Shown here in pieces: positions 43,313 to 51,888 of a stretch of DNA of 64,000 bases (positions are counted from its first letter, which is position 1; each line of letters opens with the position of its first letter). The stretch is from Streptomyces lydicus. GTDB lineage: Bacteria; Actinomycetota; Actinomycetes; Streptomycetales; Streptomycetaceae. The notes under the pieces were generated by a model. That model was not told the origin of the DNA. It made no database searches and worked only from the letters and a program-made list of their open reading frames with translations. Where the stretch lies: positions 1 through 64,000 of the forward strand of contig NZ_JNZA01000039.1 of assembly GCF_000717345.1 (NCBI RefSeq), written 5' to 3'. Made by a program: the position numbers and the translations under genes.

Positions 43313-45370
43313 TCAGCCGGTGATGATCGCCGGGTCGCTGACGCCCGGCCGGCCGGTCTCGACGTGGCCGGCGAACCGGCGCAGGAAGGTCTTGTCGGTG
43401 TCGGAGGTGACCGACAGGTCGTACCAGCGCTTGCTGGCGCGCAGGTCGAAGGCGTGCTTGACGGTGGCGCCCGCGCGGACCGCGAAGGTCTCGTGCGCCC
43501 CGCCGTACGCCTGGGTGACGGTGAGGTGGCAGTCGGTGCCGGTGGGGTTGGTCAGGGTCAGCTCGACGCGGCCGGCGGTCGCGTCGTGACGGGCCGTCAC
43601 CTCGGGGCCGGTCTTCTTGCCGTCGCCCTTGAAGGTGCGCAGGAAGCCGTTCGGGCCGAAGACCGTCAGGTCGTAGACGCCCTTGGAGTAGGCGGTGTTC
43701 CAGGTGTCGGAGAGCGTCTTGCCGGCCCCGGTGGTGTACGTCCAGGGGCCGTCGGTGCGGTTGCCCGCGGTGACGGTGAAGCAGGCGCCGGCCTTGGCCC
43801 CGGCACTGAAGGTGAGCGTGAAGCGGCCGGTGGAGGCGGTCCCCGCACCGTCGACCAGCGGCGCGTACGGCAGCGGGCGGGACGGACGGGAGCCCCGCTC
43901 CTGCTTGGGCAGCACGGGGTTGGCGGGCGGCTTGGGCACGTAGCTGTCGTGCCGGTCCTTGTCCGGCGGCTGGTAGCCGTCGGTGTCCGGGAGCGCGACC
44001 GGCTTGGTGTTCTCCAGGCCGAAGTCGAAAGCGGAGGTCAGATCGCCGCAGATGGCGCGCCGCCAGGGCGAGATGTTCGGCTCGTGGACGCCGAAGCGGC
44101 GCTCCAGGAACCGGATGATGGAGGTGTGGTCGAAGGTCTCGGAGCAGACGTAGCCGCCGGTGCTCCAGGGCGAGACGACCAGCATCGGCACGCGCTGGCC
44201 CAGGCCGTAGGGGCCGGCGGCGTAGGTGGCGTTGCCGGGGAAGTGGTCGAGCGAGGTGTCCACGGTGGACAGGCCCTGGTCGGCGGAGGCCGGCGGGAAC
44301 GGCGGGACGATGTGGTCGAAGTAGCCGTCGTTCTCGTCGTACGTGATGAACAGGGCGGTCTTGCTCCACACCTCGGGGTTGGCGGTGAGCGCGTCCAGGA
44401 CCTGGGAGACGTACCAGGCACCGTAGTTGGCCGGCCAGTTGGGGTGCTCGGAGAAGGCTTCGGGCGCCGCGATCCAGGAGACCTGCGGCAGCTTGCCGGC
44501 CTTCACATCGGCCTTGAGCCGGTCGAAGTAGCCGTCGCCCTGCTTGGCGTTGGTGCCGGTGCGGGCCTTGTCGAAGAGCGGGTCGCCGGGCTTGGCGTTG
44601 CGGTACTGGTTGAAGAAGAGCAGCGAGTTGTCGCCGTAGTTGCCGCGGTAGGCGTCGTCGATCCAGCCCCACTTGCCGTTCGCGTCCAGGCCGTCGCCGA
44701 TGTCCTGGTAGATCTTCCAGGACACCCCGGCCTTCTCCAGCCGCTCCGGGTACGTCGTCCAGCTGTAGCCCGCCTCCTCGTTGCCGAGGACCGGGCCGCC
44801 GCCCGAGCCGTCGTTGCCGACGTGGCCCGAGAACATGTAGTAGCGGTTGGGGTCGGTGGCGCCGATGATCGAACAGTGGTAGGCGTCACAGATGGTGAAG
44901 GCGTCCGCGAGCGCGTAGTGGAACGGGATGTCCTTGCGGGTCAGATAGGCCATCGTCCCGGTGCCCTTGGCCGGGATCCAGTTGTCGTAGTTGCCGTTGT
45001 TCCACGCCTTGTGGCCGCCTCCCCAGTCGTGGTTGAGGCCCTCGATGAACTGCATGCCGAGGTCGTCCGCGTCGGGGTGGTAGGGGAGCACGTCCTTGCC
45101 GCCGTCGGGCTGGTGCCAGACGGACTTGCCGCTCTCCAGGATGACCGGGCGTGGGTCACCGAAGCCGCGCACGCCCTTCAGCGAGCCGAAGTAGTGGTCG
45201 AAGGAACGGTTCTCCTGCATCAGCACGACGACGTGCTCGACGTCGTTGAGGGAGCCGGAGGTCCGCTTGGCGGGGATGGCCGCGGCGCGGGCGATGCTGC
45301 TGGACAGCGCCGAGACGCCCGCGGTGGCGCCGGCGATCTGGAGGAAACGCCGCCGGTTGAGTTCAGGCAT
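43313..45370 (-). CDS. Phosphocholine-specific phospholipase C, Tat-exported
   Basis: 685 residues. The Tat signal (RRRFLQIAGA) near residue 6 marks folded export. The phosphoesterase domain (about 30-480) has the start VEHVVVLMQENRSFDHYFG with the catalytic Asn-containing ENRSFD motif, DAYHCSIIGATDPNR and ITYDENDGYFDH. Two C-terminal beta domains (about 500-685, DUF756 type) follow. The family hydrolyses phosphatidylcholine and sphingomyelin outside the cell and often responds to phosphate limitation. I looked for GTTCACC-type PHO boxes upstream and saw none convincing. ATG 45370 was chosen at the start of the Tat peptide. Confidence 0.92.
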   Translation of the reverse strand: MPELNRRRFLQIAGATAGVSALSSSIARAAAIPAKRTSGSLNDVEHVVVLMQENRSFDHYFGSLKGVRGFGDPRPVILESGKSVWHQPDGGKDVLPYHPDADDLGMQFIEGLNHDWGGGHKAWNNGNYDNWIPAKGTGTMAYLTRKDIPFHYALADAFTICDAYHCSIIGATDPNRYYMFSGHVGNDGSGGGPVLGNEEAGYSWTTYPERLEKAGVSWKIYQDIGDGLDANGKWGWIDDAYRGNYGDNSLLFFNQYRNAKPGDPLFDKARTGTNAKQGDGYFDRLKADVKAGKLPQVSWIAAPEAFSEHPNWPANYGAWYVSQVLDALTANPEVWSKTALFITYDENDGYFDHIVPPFPPASADQGLSTVDTSLDHFPGNATYAAGPYGLGQRVPMLVVSPWSTGGYVCSETFDHTSIIRFLERRFGVHEPNISPWRRAICGDLTSAFDFGLENTKPVALPDTDGYQPPDKDRHDSYVPKPPANPVLPKQERGSRPSRPLPYAPLVDGAGTASTGRFTLTFSAGAKAGACFTVTAGNRTDGPWTYTTGAGKTLSDTWNTAYSKGVYDLTVFGPNGFLRTFKGDGKKTGPEVTARHDATAGRVELTLTNPTGTDCHLTVTQAYGGAHETFAVRAGATVKHAFDLRASKRWYDLSVTSDTDKTFLRRFAGHVETGRPGVSDPAIITG

Positions 45371-45772
45371 GAGTGTGGGAACCTCTTCGGATGTGGGGAA
45401 TTCGCGGTAGGGGACGGACTGCGCGCTCGTGTGAGGGGACAACGGTCAGCAGAGTGTTCCAAGAGGAACGAGTGCCAGGGAAGGGGGGGTGTCACACGGA
45501 TGACTCATCGCGGTACGCATGACGAACTCCCTGGTGGGGAGCGTTGTACGGCACTCCGGCCAGAACATTTCGGGCAACCGGCGCGTGCCGGGTCAAGACG
45601 GCGGCCGGGACGCGGGAGAGCCCGGCGCAGGCGATCACGGGGCGGGTGCTCACGGGGCGGGTGCCCCTTCGTCCCCGTCCGTCGGCGGGCACGGCGAAAG
45701 GGCGGGTGTCCGCCCGGCCGTTACCGACCGGGGCGGACACCCGCCCTGAGAGTGCGCGTTATTGGTGGTGCG
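45371..45772. other. Intergenic region upstream of phospholipase C
   Basis: 402 bp without a credible gene. It contains the hairpin at 45699-45747, a pair of GGGGCGGGTG direct repeats near 45640-45665, and the untranslated leader of the phospholipase gene. No promoter could be assigned with confidence. Confidence 0.5.
45699..45747 (-). terminator. 17-bp perfect stem hairpin
   Basis: AGGGCGGGTGTCCGCCC (45699-45715) and its exact complement (45731-45747) flank a 15-base loop, 26 bp after the stop of the ATP-binding protein. It is a strong factor-independent type terminator. Confidence 0.75.
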
Positions 45773-46321
45773 TCAGGCGCAGGCCACCACCGGTGAGGCC
45801 GTCGCGGCCGGTCCGGCCGCGGCGACCTCGGGCACCGGCTCGACGAGCGGCTCGACCGGGAGGACCGGCGGCACCGCCGGCTGGCCCTTGGCGTCGGGCA
45901 CGCTGCGCAGCGGCGTGGGGGCGGTCAGCGGGACCTTACGGGTCGCCTCGACCCGGCGGGTGAACCAGATGACCTTGCCGTCAGGGGTGCCGCAGGTGCC
46001 CCAACTGTCACTCAGCGCCGCCACCCTGGAGAGTCCGCCGCCGCCGGCGCTGGACAGCTTCGGCAGCCGCGGGCCCCCGTCGGCGACGGACGCCGTGAGG
46101 TGGCGGCCGGACCAGCGGAGTTCGACGACACAGGGGGCGTCCGGGCCGATATGGCGATGGACGTTGGTCAGGAGTTCCGCCACTCCCCGGCACACGGGCT
46201 CGATATGGAGCTCAAGGCTCCAATATCGCAGGTGCGCGGCCAGGATCCGCTGGATCTGCGGCACGCGCTCCGCCGAAGCGTGCAGTTCGACCGTGTAGTG
46301 CCGGTCGCTGGGAAGTGTCAT
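45773..46321 (-). CDS. Anti-sigma-type ATP-binding protein (HATPase_c, RsbW-like)
   Basis: 182 residues. Residues 1-120 are a GHKL/HATPase fold: N box CRGVAELLTNVHRHI, glycine region ADGGPRLP and GGGGLSRVAALSDSWG. The tail is Pro/Ala/Val-rich. Streptomycetes carry dozens of such proteins; some are anti-sigma kinases, for most no partner is known. ATG 46321 was chosen because GAGGAG lies 7 bases upstream; the longer frame would cover the 15-bp palindrome in the promoter region. No sigma factor or antagonist gene is adjacent. Confidence 0.82.
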   Translation of the reverse strand: MTLPSDRHYTVELHASAERVPQIQRILAAHLRYWSLELHIEPVCRGVAELLTNVHRHIGPDAPCVVELRWSGRHLTASVADGGPRLPKLSSAGGGGLSRVAALSDSWGTCGTPDGKVIWFTRRVEATRKVPLTAPTPLRSVPDAKGQPAVPPVLPVEPLVEPVPEVAAAGPAATASPVVACA

Positions 46322-46358
46322 GTCGTGGCTCCTCACCGCGAGGCTCACGCCCTTCACC

Positions 46359-46373
46359 TCGTTGGACCAACGA
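46359..46373. promoter_or_regulatory. 15-bp palindrome TCGTTGG-A-CCAACGA
   Basis: Perfect 7-bp arms around one base, 37 bp upstream of the chosen start of the ATP-binding protein, in a lower-GC region. It is a candidate operator close to the transcription start. Confidence 0.5.
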
Positions 46374-46496
46374 ACCCCGAACACGAAGAGTGAGCATTTA
46401 TCACGTATGGGTCATTTGTCATGGTGACCCGGCGGCGGGGGTTCCGCAACCGATCGTGAGCTGCCGCAGTCCGGGCGATCGGCCCGTCCTGCCGCC

Positions 46497-48608
46497 TCAC
46501 AGGTACGGCAGGACCTTGTCCGGGGTCAGCGGGAGGTCGCGCAGCCGGGCGCCGGTGGCGTGCCACACGGCGTTGCCGATGGCCGCCGCGGTGCCGACGA
46601 TGCCGATCTCGCCGATGCCCTTGCTGCCCATGGGGTTGAGGTGCGGATCGTCCTCGTCGAGCCAGTGCGCCTCGATCCACGGAACGTCGGCGCAGGCCGG
46701 CACGTGGTAGGAGGCCAGATCGCGTTCCGCGAAGTCGCCGAAGGCGGGGTCCAGGCTGCTGCCCTCCATCAGCGCCATGCCCAGCCCCATCGTCATGCCG
46801 CCGGTGAACTGGGAGCGCGCCGTACGGGGGTTGAGGATCCGTCCGGCCGCGTAGACGCCCGTCAGCCGGCGCACCCGCACCTCGCCGGTGACGGTGTCGA
46901 CCTGTACCTCGGCGAAGGTGGCGCCGAAGGAGTGCCGGGAGTACGGGGACCGCTCGGAGGTCTCCTGGCGGGTGTCCGCGGTGACCGTGAAGCCGTCCGC
47001 CGGGAGCGGCCCCACGTGGTCCCGCAGCCGCGCCCGCAGCGCCGTGCACGCCTTGTGGACCGCCCAGCCCCAGGAGCCCATGCCCGCCGAGCCGCCGGCC
47101 AGCATCGCGGGCGGCAGATCGCTGCTGCCGATCTCCATGCCGACCCGCTCCTCCGGCACGCCCAGCGCGGCGGCGGCGACCTGCGCGAGCGCGGTGCGGG
47201 CGCCGGTGCCGATGTCGGTGGCGTTGATGCGGATGCGGAAGCCGCCGTCGGCCGTGGCGTGCGCCTCGGCGGCGGAGGCGGCGATCAGGACGGGGTAGGT
47301 GGCCGAGGCGACGCCGGTTCCCAGCAGCAGCCTCCCCTCGCGCCGTACGCCCGGGCGCGGGTCCCGCGGCTGCCAGCCGAACCGCTCGGCGCCCTCCCGC
47401 AGACAGCCCACGAGGTGCCGGCTGCTGAAGGCACGGTCGGAGTCCGGCTCGGTGTCCGGCTCGTTGCGCATCCGCAGCTCGACGGGGTCGAGGTCGAGGG
47501 CGACGGCCAGTTCGTCGAGGGCCGACTCCAGGGCGTACATCCCGGGGGCCTCGCCGGGGGCCCGCATCCAGGAAGGCGTCGGCACGTCGAGCGGCACGAC
47601 CCGGTGCGTGGTACGGCTGTTGGGCGAGGTGTACATGACGCGCCCGGGCACCGCGGCCTGCTCGACGAACTCCGTGACGGTCGAGGTGTGGGTGACGCTC
47701 TCGTGCGCGAGGGCGGTGAGAACGCCGTCCCTGCCCGCCCCGAGGCGGACGCGCTGGAGGGTGGGCGCGCGGTGGCCGACGACCGCGGGCATCTCCCGGC
47801 GCGGCAGGGAGAGTTTGACCGGCCGGCCGGTGTGCCGGGCGGCCATCGCCGCCAGCACGGCCTGCGGCCGGGTCGTCCCCTTGGAGCCGAAGCCGCCGCC
47901 GACGTGCTCGGAGACGACGGTGACGTCGCTCTTCTCCAGCTTGAACAGCGCGGCGAGGTCCTCGCACACCTTCGTGGAGCCCTGGCTCGCGTCATGGACG
48001 GTGAGATGGCCGTCGCTCCACCAGGCGGTGGCCGCGTGCGGCTCCATGGGGTGGTTGTGCAGCGGCGGAACGGTGTAGAGGGCGTCGACGGTGACCGGGG
48101 CGTCGGCGAACGCCCCGTCGAAGTCGCCGCGCTCCCGGGTCGCCGGATAGCCGCCGTTGACGGTCTCCGGCTCGTAGAGCCGCGGATGCCCGGTGGTCAG
48201 CTCGACGTCGTGCTCCTCCGTCGCGTAGCTGACCCGGACCGCGTCGGCGGCGGCGCGGGCGGCTTCGAGGCTGTCGGCGACGGCGAGCGCGACGTACCAG
48301 CCGCGGTGCGGCACCCGGTCCTCCTGAAGGACCAGCAGCGTCGGATCGTCGGCGGTCGCGAGGCGGGGCGCGTTCTCGTGCGTCAGCACCGCGCACACGC
48401 CCGGCAGGGTGAGCGCCGCCGCGGTGTCCACCGCGGTGACCCGGCCGCGGGCCACGGTGGCCGGCACCGGCCAGGCGTAGGCGCAGGCCGGTGGGGTGTG
48501 TTCGGCGGCGTAGCGCGCGGTGCCGGTGACCTTCTCGCGGCCTTCGCGGCGGACGAGGGGCGCACCCAGGGGGTACGGGGGCGGGCCTGGGGGGAAGTGC
48601 GGATTCAT
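46497..48608 (-). CDS. Molybdenum aldehyde oxidoreductase, large (molybdopterin) subunit, PaoC-like
   Basis: 703 residues of the xanthine oxidase family. Molybdopterin-binding segments are visible: HVGGGFGSKG (about 227-236), MRAPGEAPGMYALES, NATDIGTGARTAL, and the catalytic Glu in KGIGEIGIVG near the C-terminus. With the next two genes it forms a hydroxylase that oxidises aldehydes or N-heterocycles with water as oxygen source. The 4Fe-4S-type loop in the FAD subunit places the set near E. coli PaoABC. The frame runs further upstream, but the ATG at 48608 matches the family start. It is the last gene of the operon; no sulfurase/chaperone gene is nearby. Confidence 0.9.
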   Translation of the reverse strand: MNPHFPPGPPPYPLGAPLVRREGREKVTGTARYAAEHTPPACAYAWPVPATVARGRVTAVDTAAALTLPGVCAVLTHENAPRLATADDPTLLVLQEDRVPHRGWYVALAVADSLEAARAAADAVRVSYATEEHDVELTTGHPRLYEPETVNGGYPATRERGDFDGAFADAPVTVDALYTVPPLHNHPMEPHAATAWWSDGHLTVHDASQGSTKVCEDLAALFKLEKSDVTVVSEHVGGGFGSKGTTRPQAVLAAMAARHTGRPVKLSLPRREMPAVVGHRAPTLQRVRLGAGRDGVLTALAHESVTHTSTVTEFVEQAAVPGRVMYTSPNSRTTHRVVPLDVPTPSWMRAPGEAPGMYALESALDELAVALDLDPVELRMRNEPDTEPDSDRAFSSRHLVGCLREGAERFGWQPRDPRPGVRREGRLLLGTGVASATYPVLIAASAAEAHATADGGFRIRINATDIGTGARTALAQVAAAALGVPEERVGMEIGSSDLPPAMLAGGSAGMGSWGWAVHKACTALRARLRDHVGPLPADGFTVTADTRQETSERSPYSRHSFGATFAEVQVDTVTGEVRVRRLTGVYAAGRILNPRTARSQFTGGMTMGLGMALMEGSSLDPAFGDFAERDLASYHVPACADVPWIEAHWLDEDDPHLNPMGSKGIGEIGIVGTAAAIGNAVWHATGARLRDLPLTPDKVLPYL

Positions 48609-48634
48609 GGGGCGAGTCCTTCGGGTGGGAGCGG

Positions 48635-49654
48635 TCAGGCCGGCCGGGACGGGCCCGGATCTGCCGGGTCCTCGATCTCTGCCAGGTCCGTCAGCACGCC
48701 GACGGCGAGGTTGCGGGCCAGCGGGACCTTGAAGCCGTTGTCGCGCAGCGGGCGGGCGGCGGCGAGTTCGGCCTCGGCGGCACGGGCGAAGGTGTCCTCG
48801 GTGGCGGGGGCGCCCTGGAGCACCTCCTCGGCCGCGCGGGCGCGCCAGGGCCGGTGCGCGAGCCCGCCGAAGGCCAGCGCGGCCCGCCGTACGACACCGT
48901 CCCGTACGTCCAGTACGGCGCCGACGGAGACCAGCGCGAAGGCGTACGAGGCGCGGTCGCGGGCCTTGCGGTAGCGCGAGCGGGTGCCCGTGGCCACCGG
49001 CGGGAGCTGAATCGCGGTGAGCAGTTCGCCGGGCCGGATCACGGTGTCCTGCTCCGGGTGGTCGTCCGGCAGCCGGTGGAAGTCGGTGGCCGGCACGCTG
49101 CGTTCGCCGTCGGGGCCGTGCAGGTGAACGGTGGCGTCCAGGGCCGCCAGCGCGACCGCCATGTCCGACGGCTGGGTGGCGACGCAGTGCTGGGAGTGGC
49201 CGAGTACGGCCAGGTCGCGATGGACGCCCTCCCGGGCCGGGCAGCCGGTGCCCGGAAGGCGTTTGTTGCAGGGCTTGGAGGTGTCCTGGAAGTACAGGCA
49301 GCGGGTGCGCTGGAGGAGGTTGCCGCCGGTGGTCGCGGTGTTGCGCAGCTGCCCGGAGGCTCCCGCCAGCAGCGACTGCGACAGCACGGGGTAGCGCTCG
49401 CGCACGGGGACGGACGCGGCGAGGTCGCTGTTGCGGACCATCGCGCCGATCCGCACTCCCCCGTCCGGCAGCTCCTCGATGCGGTCCAGCGGCAGCCGGG
49501 TGACGTCGATGAGCGTCCGCGGCTCCTCGACGCCCAGCTTCATCAGGTCCACGAGGTTGGTGCCGCCGGCGAGGAACCGGGCCCCGGGGTGCTCGCCAGC
49601 GGCGCGTACCGCCTCCTCGACGCTGCTCACGCGGAGGTATCCGAAGGGTTTCAT
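48635..49654 (-). CDS. Molybdenum aldehyde oxidoreductase, FAD subunit with extra Cys loop, PaoB-like
   Basis: 339 residues. FAD-binding motifs are LAGGTNLVDLMK (about 28-39) and TATTGGNLLQRT (about 105-116). A Cys-rich loop follows (RTRCLYF, PCNKR, GTGCPA), as in PaoB, where it binds an additional 4Fe-4S cluster absent from xanthine dehydrogenase. The C-terminal CO-dehydrogenase-flavoprotein domain is present. The start overlaps the stop of the 2Fe-2S gene (ATGA) and the molybdenum subunit follows 26 bp later. Confidence 0.9.
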   Translation of the reverse strand: MKPFGYLRVSSVEEAVRAAGEHPGARFLAGGTNLVDLMKLGVEEPRTLIDVTRLPLDRIEELPDGGVRIGAMVRNSDLAASVPVRERYPVLSQSLLAGASGQLRNTATTGGNLLQRTRCLYFQDTSKPCNKRLPGTGCPAREGVHRDLAVLGHSQHCVATQPSDMAVALAALDATVHLHGPDGERSVPATDFHRLPDDHPEQDTVIRPGELLTAIQLPPVATGTRSRYRKARDRASYAFALVSVGAVLDVRDGVVRRAALAFGGLAHRPWRARAAEEVLQGAPATEDTFARAAEAELAAARPLRDNGFKVPLARNLAVGVLTDLAEIEDPADPGPSRPA

Positions 49655-50253
49655 CAGGCCACCCCCTGTCCCGGGCGGCCGGCCGCACCGGCCGGATGCC
49701 CGTCCGCACCGGCCGCGGCGACGTCCTCGACCGCTTCCACGATCCGCGGGTAGGCGCCGCAGCGGCACAGGTTGCCGCTCATCCGCTCGCGGATCTCGTC
49801 GGTGCTCAGCTCCACCGGGACCGTGGGGTCCGCGGTGGCCGGGGTGACGTGGGACGGGAAGCCGTCGGCCACCTCCCGCAGCATCCCGACGGCCGAACAG
49901 ATCTGGCCCGGGGTGCAGTAGCCGCACTGGAGGGCGTCCCGCTCCAGGAACGCCTCCTGCAGCGGGTGCAGCCGCTCGCCCTCCGCCAGGCCCTCGACGG
50001 TGGTGATCTGCCGCTCTTCCTGCGCCACGGCCAGCAGCAGGCAGCTGTTGGCGCGCCGTCCGTCGACGAGCACCGTGCAGGCGCCGCACTGGCCGTGGTC
50101 GCAGCCCTTCTTGGCGCCGATGAGACCGAGGTGCTCACGGAGCACGTCCAGCAGGGTGGTCCGGTGGTCCAGGGTCAGCCTCTGCGGTGTGCCGTTGATG
50201 TGCAGCACGAGCGCGGAGCGCTGCTCGGCCGCCGGCTGGTTGGTGGGCTCCAC
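49654..50253 (-). CDS. Molybdenum aldehyde oxidoreductase, 2Fe-2S subunit, PaoA-like
   Basis: 199 residues with the usual eight cluster Cys: CDHGQCGACT plus SCL for the plant-type cluster, and CGYCTPGQI plus NLCRCGAY for the helical cluster. It passes electrons from the molybdenum site to FAD. GTG at 50253 was chosen (AAAGG upstream, family-like start). Unlike E. coli PaoA, no Tat signal is visible, so the enzyme is probably cytosolic. It is the first gene of the three-gene operon. Confidence 0.9.
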   Translation of the reverse strand: MEPTNQPAAEQRSALVLHINGTPQRLTLDHRTTLLDVLREHLGLIGAKKGCDHGQCGACTVLVDGRRANSCLLLAVAQEERQITTVEGLAEGERLHPLQEAFLERDALQCGYCTPGQICSAVGMLREVADGFPSHVTPATADPTVPVELSTDEIRERMSGNLCRCGAYPRIVEAVEDVAAAGADGHPAGAAGRPGQGVA

Positions 50254-50346
50254 TCGCTCATACCTTTCGACGCGGGTCGTGTACCTGGCTGTCTCCCCCG
50301 CCGCCGCCCACCGTGCCCGCGGGCCCGGGGCCCGTCCGCACACGCT

Positions 50347-50733
50347 CTAGCGGCTTTCCAGACGCAGTTCGACCTCCTTCTCCTGGTCTCCGGCGGCCAT
50401 TCCGAGGACGTGCACCACGAACGCCGGCCCCAGGGCCTTGGTCAGCTGGTCGACCGCCCAGTAGCCGCCCTGGGCGCTGAGCAGCACCGGTGCGGTCAAC
50501 CGCCGGGGCTCGGCCTGCTCCTTGATCTCGCTCACGTCGAAGGTCGAGGTCCACACGGTCGCCCCCGGCCCCGACATCTCCTCGGGCACGTCGTCGGCGG
50601 ACCGGTCGGAGCTGAAGGAGGTGCGCAGCGCGCTGAAGACGGCGTGCGCGTCCTGTGCGGCGCAGCTCTCCAGCTCCACCACCACCTCGGCCGATACGTG
50701 TTCCGTGTGTGATGCCTGTTCCGCGCTGTTCAC
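50347..50733 (-). CDS. Hypothetical protein upstream of the aldehyde oxidoreductase operon
   Basis: 128 residues, acidic, no signal or membrane segment. The sequence alternates strands and helices (SAEVVVELESCAAQDAHAVFSAL; AFVVHVLGMAAGDQEKEVELRLE) and looks like a small alpha/beta fold. I do not recognise a family. GTG at 50733 has AGGAAGG 7 bases upstream. It reads toward the oxidoreductase operon with 93 bp between, so co-transcription is possible. Confidence 0.68.
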   Translation of the reverse strand: MNSAEQASHTEHVSAEVVVELESCAAQDAHAVFSALRTSFSSDRSADDVPEEMSGPGATVWTSTFDVSEIKEQAEPRRLTAPVLLSAQGGYWAVDQLTKALGPAFVVHVLGMAAGDQEKEVELRLESR

Positions 50734-50999
50734 TGTGGGGCCTTCCTCTGGGGACCTTCCTCCGGCTGCCGGACGTTTCCAGGCTCGCCCCCCGGCCGGG
50801 TGTGTGCGACCCGAGGCTCGAACGAGTGGTTTGAACGGGCGCACCGGCACGCCGCGGGACGCGACCATTACGCTGTGTAGTCAATGCGAGCGCTCCGTAA
50901 CCATCAGTGCGCCCGGCATACCGCCGCGGTGCGCACACCGGCCGGACGCGTCTCGCCCGGACACCGCCGTACGAGCGCCGAACCGATCAGGAGCCCCCG

Positions 51000-51815
51000 T
51001 TGACCAGCCTCACCATCGATCAGAAGGCCATCGCCTACAGCGTCCGCCATGCGCTGTGCATGGCGCGCGCCGCCGAGCTCGCGTACAAGGACGAGAAGGC
51101 CGTCGAGGCCGCCGCCCGGGACTGGGGCTTCGACCGGGTCCGGCACCACCACACGGAGTTCCGCCCGCCGTTCCCGCTGGAGGACACCCAGGCGTACACC
51201 CTCGGCGGCCGGCACATGATCATCGTCGCTTTCCGTGGGACGGAGCCGGCGAAGATGATCGACTGGCTGTCCGACGCCACCACGCCGCCGTGGCCCGGCC
51301 CCGGCGGGAAGGGGTACGTCCACTACGGCTTCGGTGAGGCGCTGCAGAGCATCTGGCCGCAGGTGCGCGCGGCCGTCGACGAGTTCCGCGACAACAACCA
51401 GACCGTGTGGTTCACCGGCCACAGCCTCGGCGGCGCGCTGGCGATGCTGGCCGGCGCCCGGCTGCATTTCGAGGAGCCGCACGTGACGGCCACCGGTGTC
51501 TACACCTTCGGCCAGCCGCGCACCTGTGACCGGCTGCTCTCGCAGGCGTTCAACTCGGCCTTCAGCGACCGGATGTACCGCTTCGTCAACAACAACGACA
51601 TCGTGCCCCAGCTCCCCCCGGAGCCGTTCCACCATGTCTCCGCGCTGCGCTACATCGACGCCAAGGGCACCATCCACAACACCATGCCGCTGCTGACCGG
51701 CCTCGCCGACCGCGCCAAGGGCTTCACCGCGGACCTGCTCGCGCCCGCCTCCGACGGCGTCCGGGACCACTTCATGCACGCCTACATCGACGCGCTGGAG
51801 AAGAACCAGAACTGA
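51000..51815 (+). CDS. Class 3-type lipase/esterase, apparently cytosolic
   Basis: 271 residues of the lipase_3 family: IVAFRGTEP near residue 75, nucleophile GHSLGGAL (Ser142), Asp in NNNDIVPQLP and His in the DHFMHAYI segment near the end complete a triad. It would hydrolyse acyl esters. TTG at 51000 has CAGGAG 6 bases upstream. There is no signal peptide and no longer frame providing one, unusual for a lipase, so it may act on intracellular lipids or leave by another route. Confidence 0.85.
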   Translation: MTSLTIDQKAIAYSVRHALCMARAAELAYKDEKAVEAAARDWGFDRVRHHHTEFRPPFPLEDTQAYTLGGRHMIIVAFRGTEPAKMIDWLSDATTPPWPGPGGKGYVHYGFGEALQSIWPQVRAAVDEFRDNNQTVWFTGHSLGGALAMLAGARLHFEEPHVTATGVYTFGQPRTCDRLLSQAFNSAFSDRMYRFVNNNDIVPQLPPEPFHHVSALRYIDAKGTIHNTMPLLTGLADRAKGFTADLLAPASDGVRDHFMHAYIDALEKNQN

Positions 51816-51888
51816 CCGGCGGGTCGAGGATCGCGCCGGAGACGGGGAGACCCGGCCGCGGCGTGACGTCACACGCCGCGGCGGGGGT

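Noticed and set aside
45371..45540. PHO box upstream of phospholipase C
   Set aside because: No pair of GTTCACC-like repeats at 11-bp spacing is present, although phosphate control of this family is common.
45492..45740. 82-codon minus-strand frame upstream of phospholipase C
   Set aside because: It spans the terminator hairpin at 45699-45747 and has no ribosome site or recognisable sequence.
46497..49709. 1070-codon frame extending the molybdenum subunit upstream
   Set aside because: The extra 367 codons are antisense-like composition overlapping the FAD subunit in another frame; the family start matches ATG 48608.
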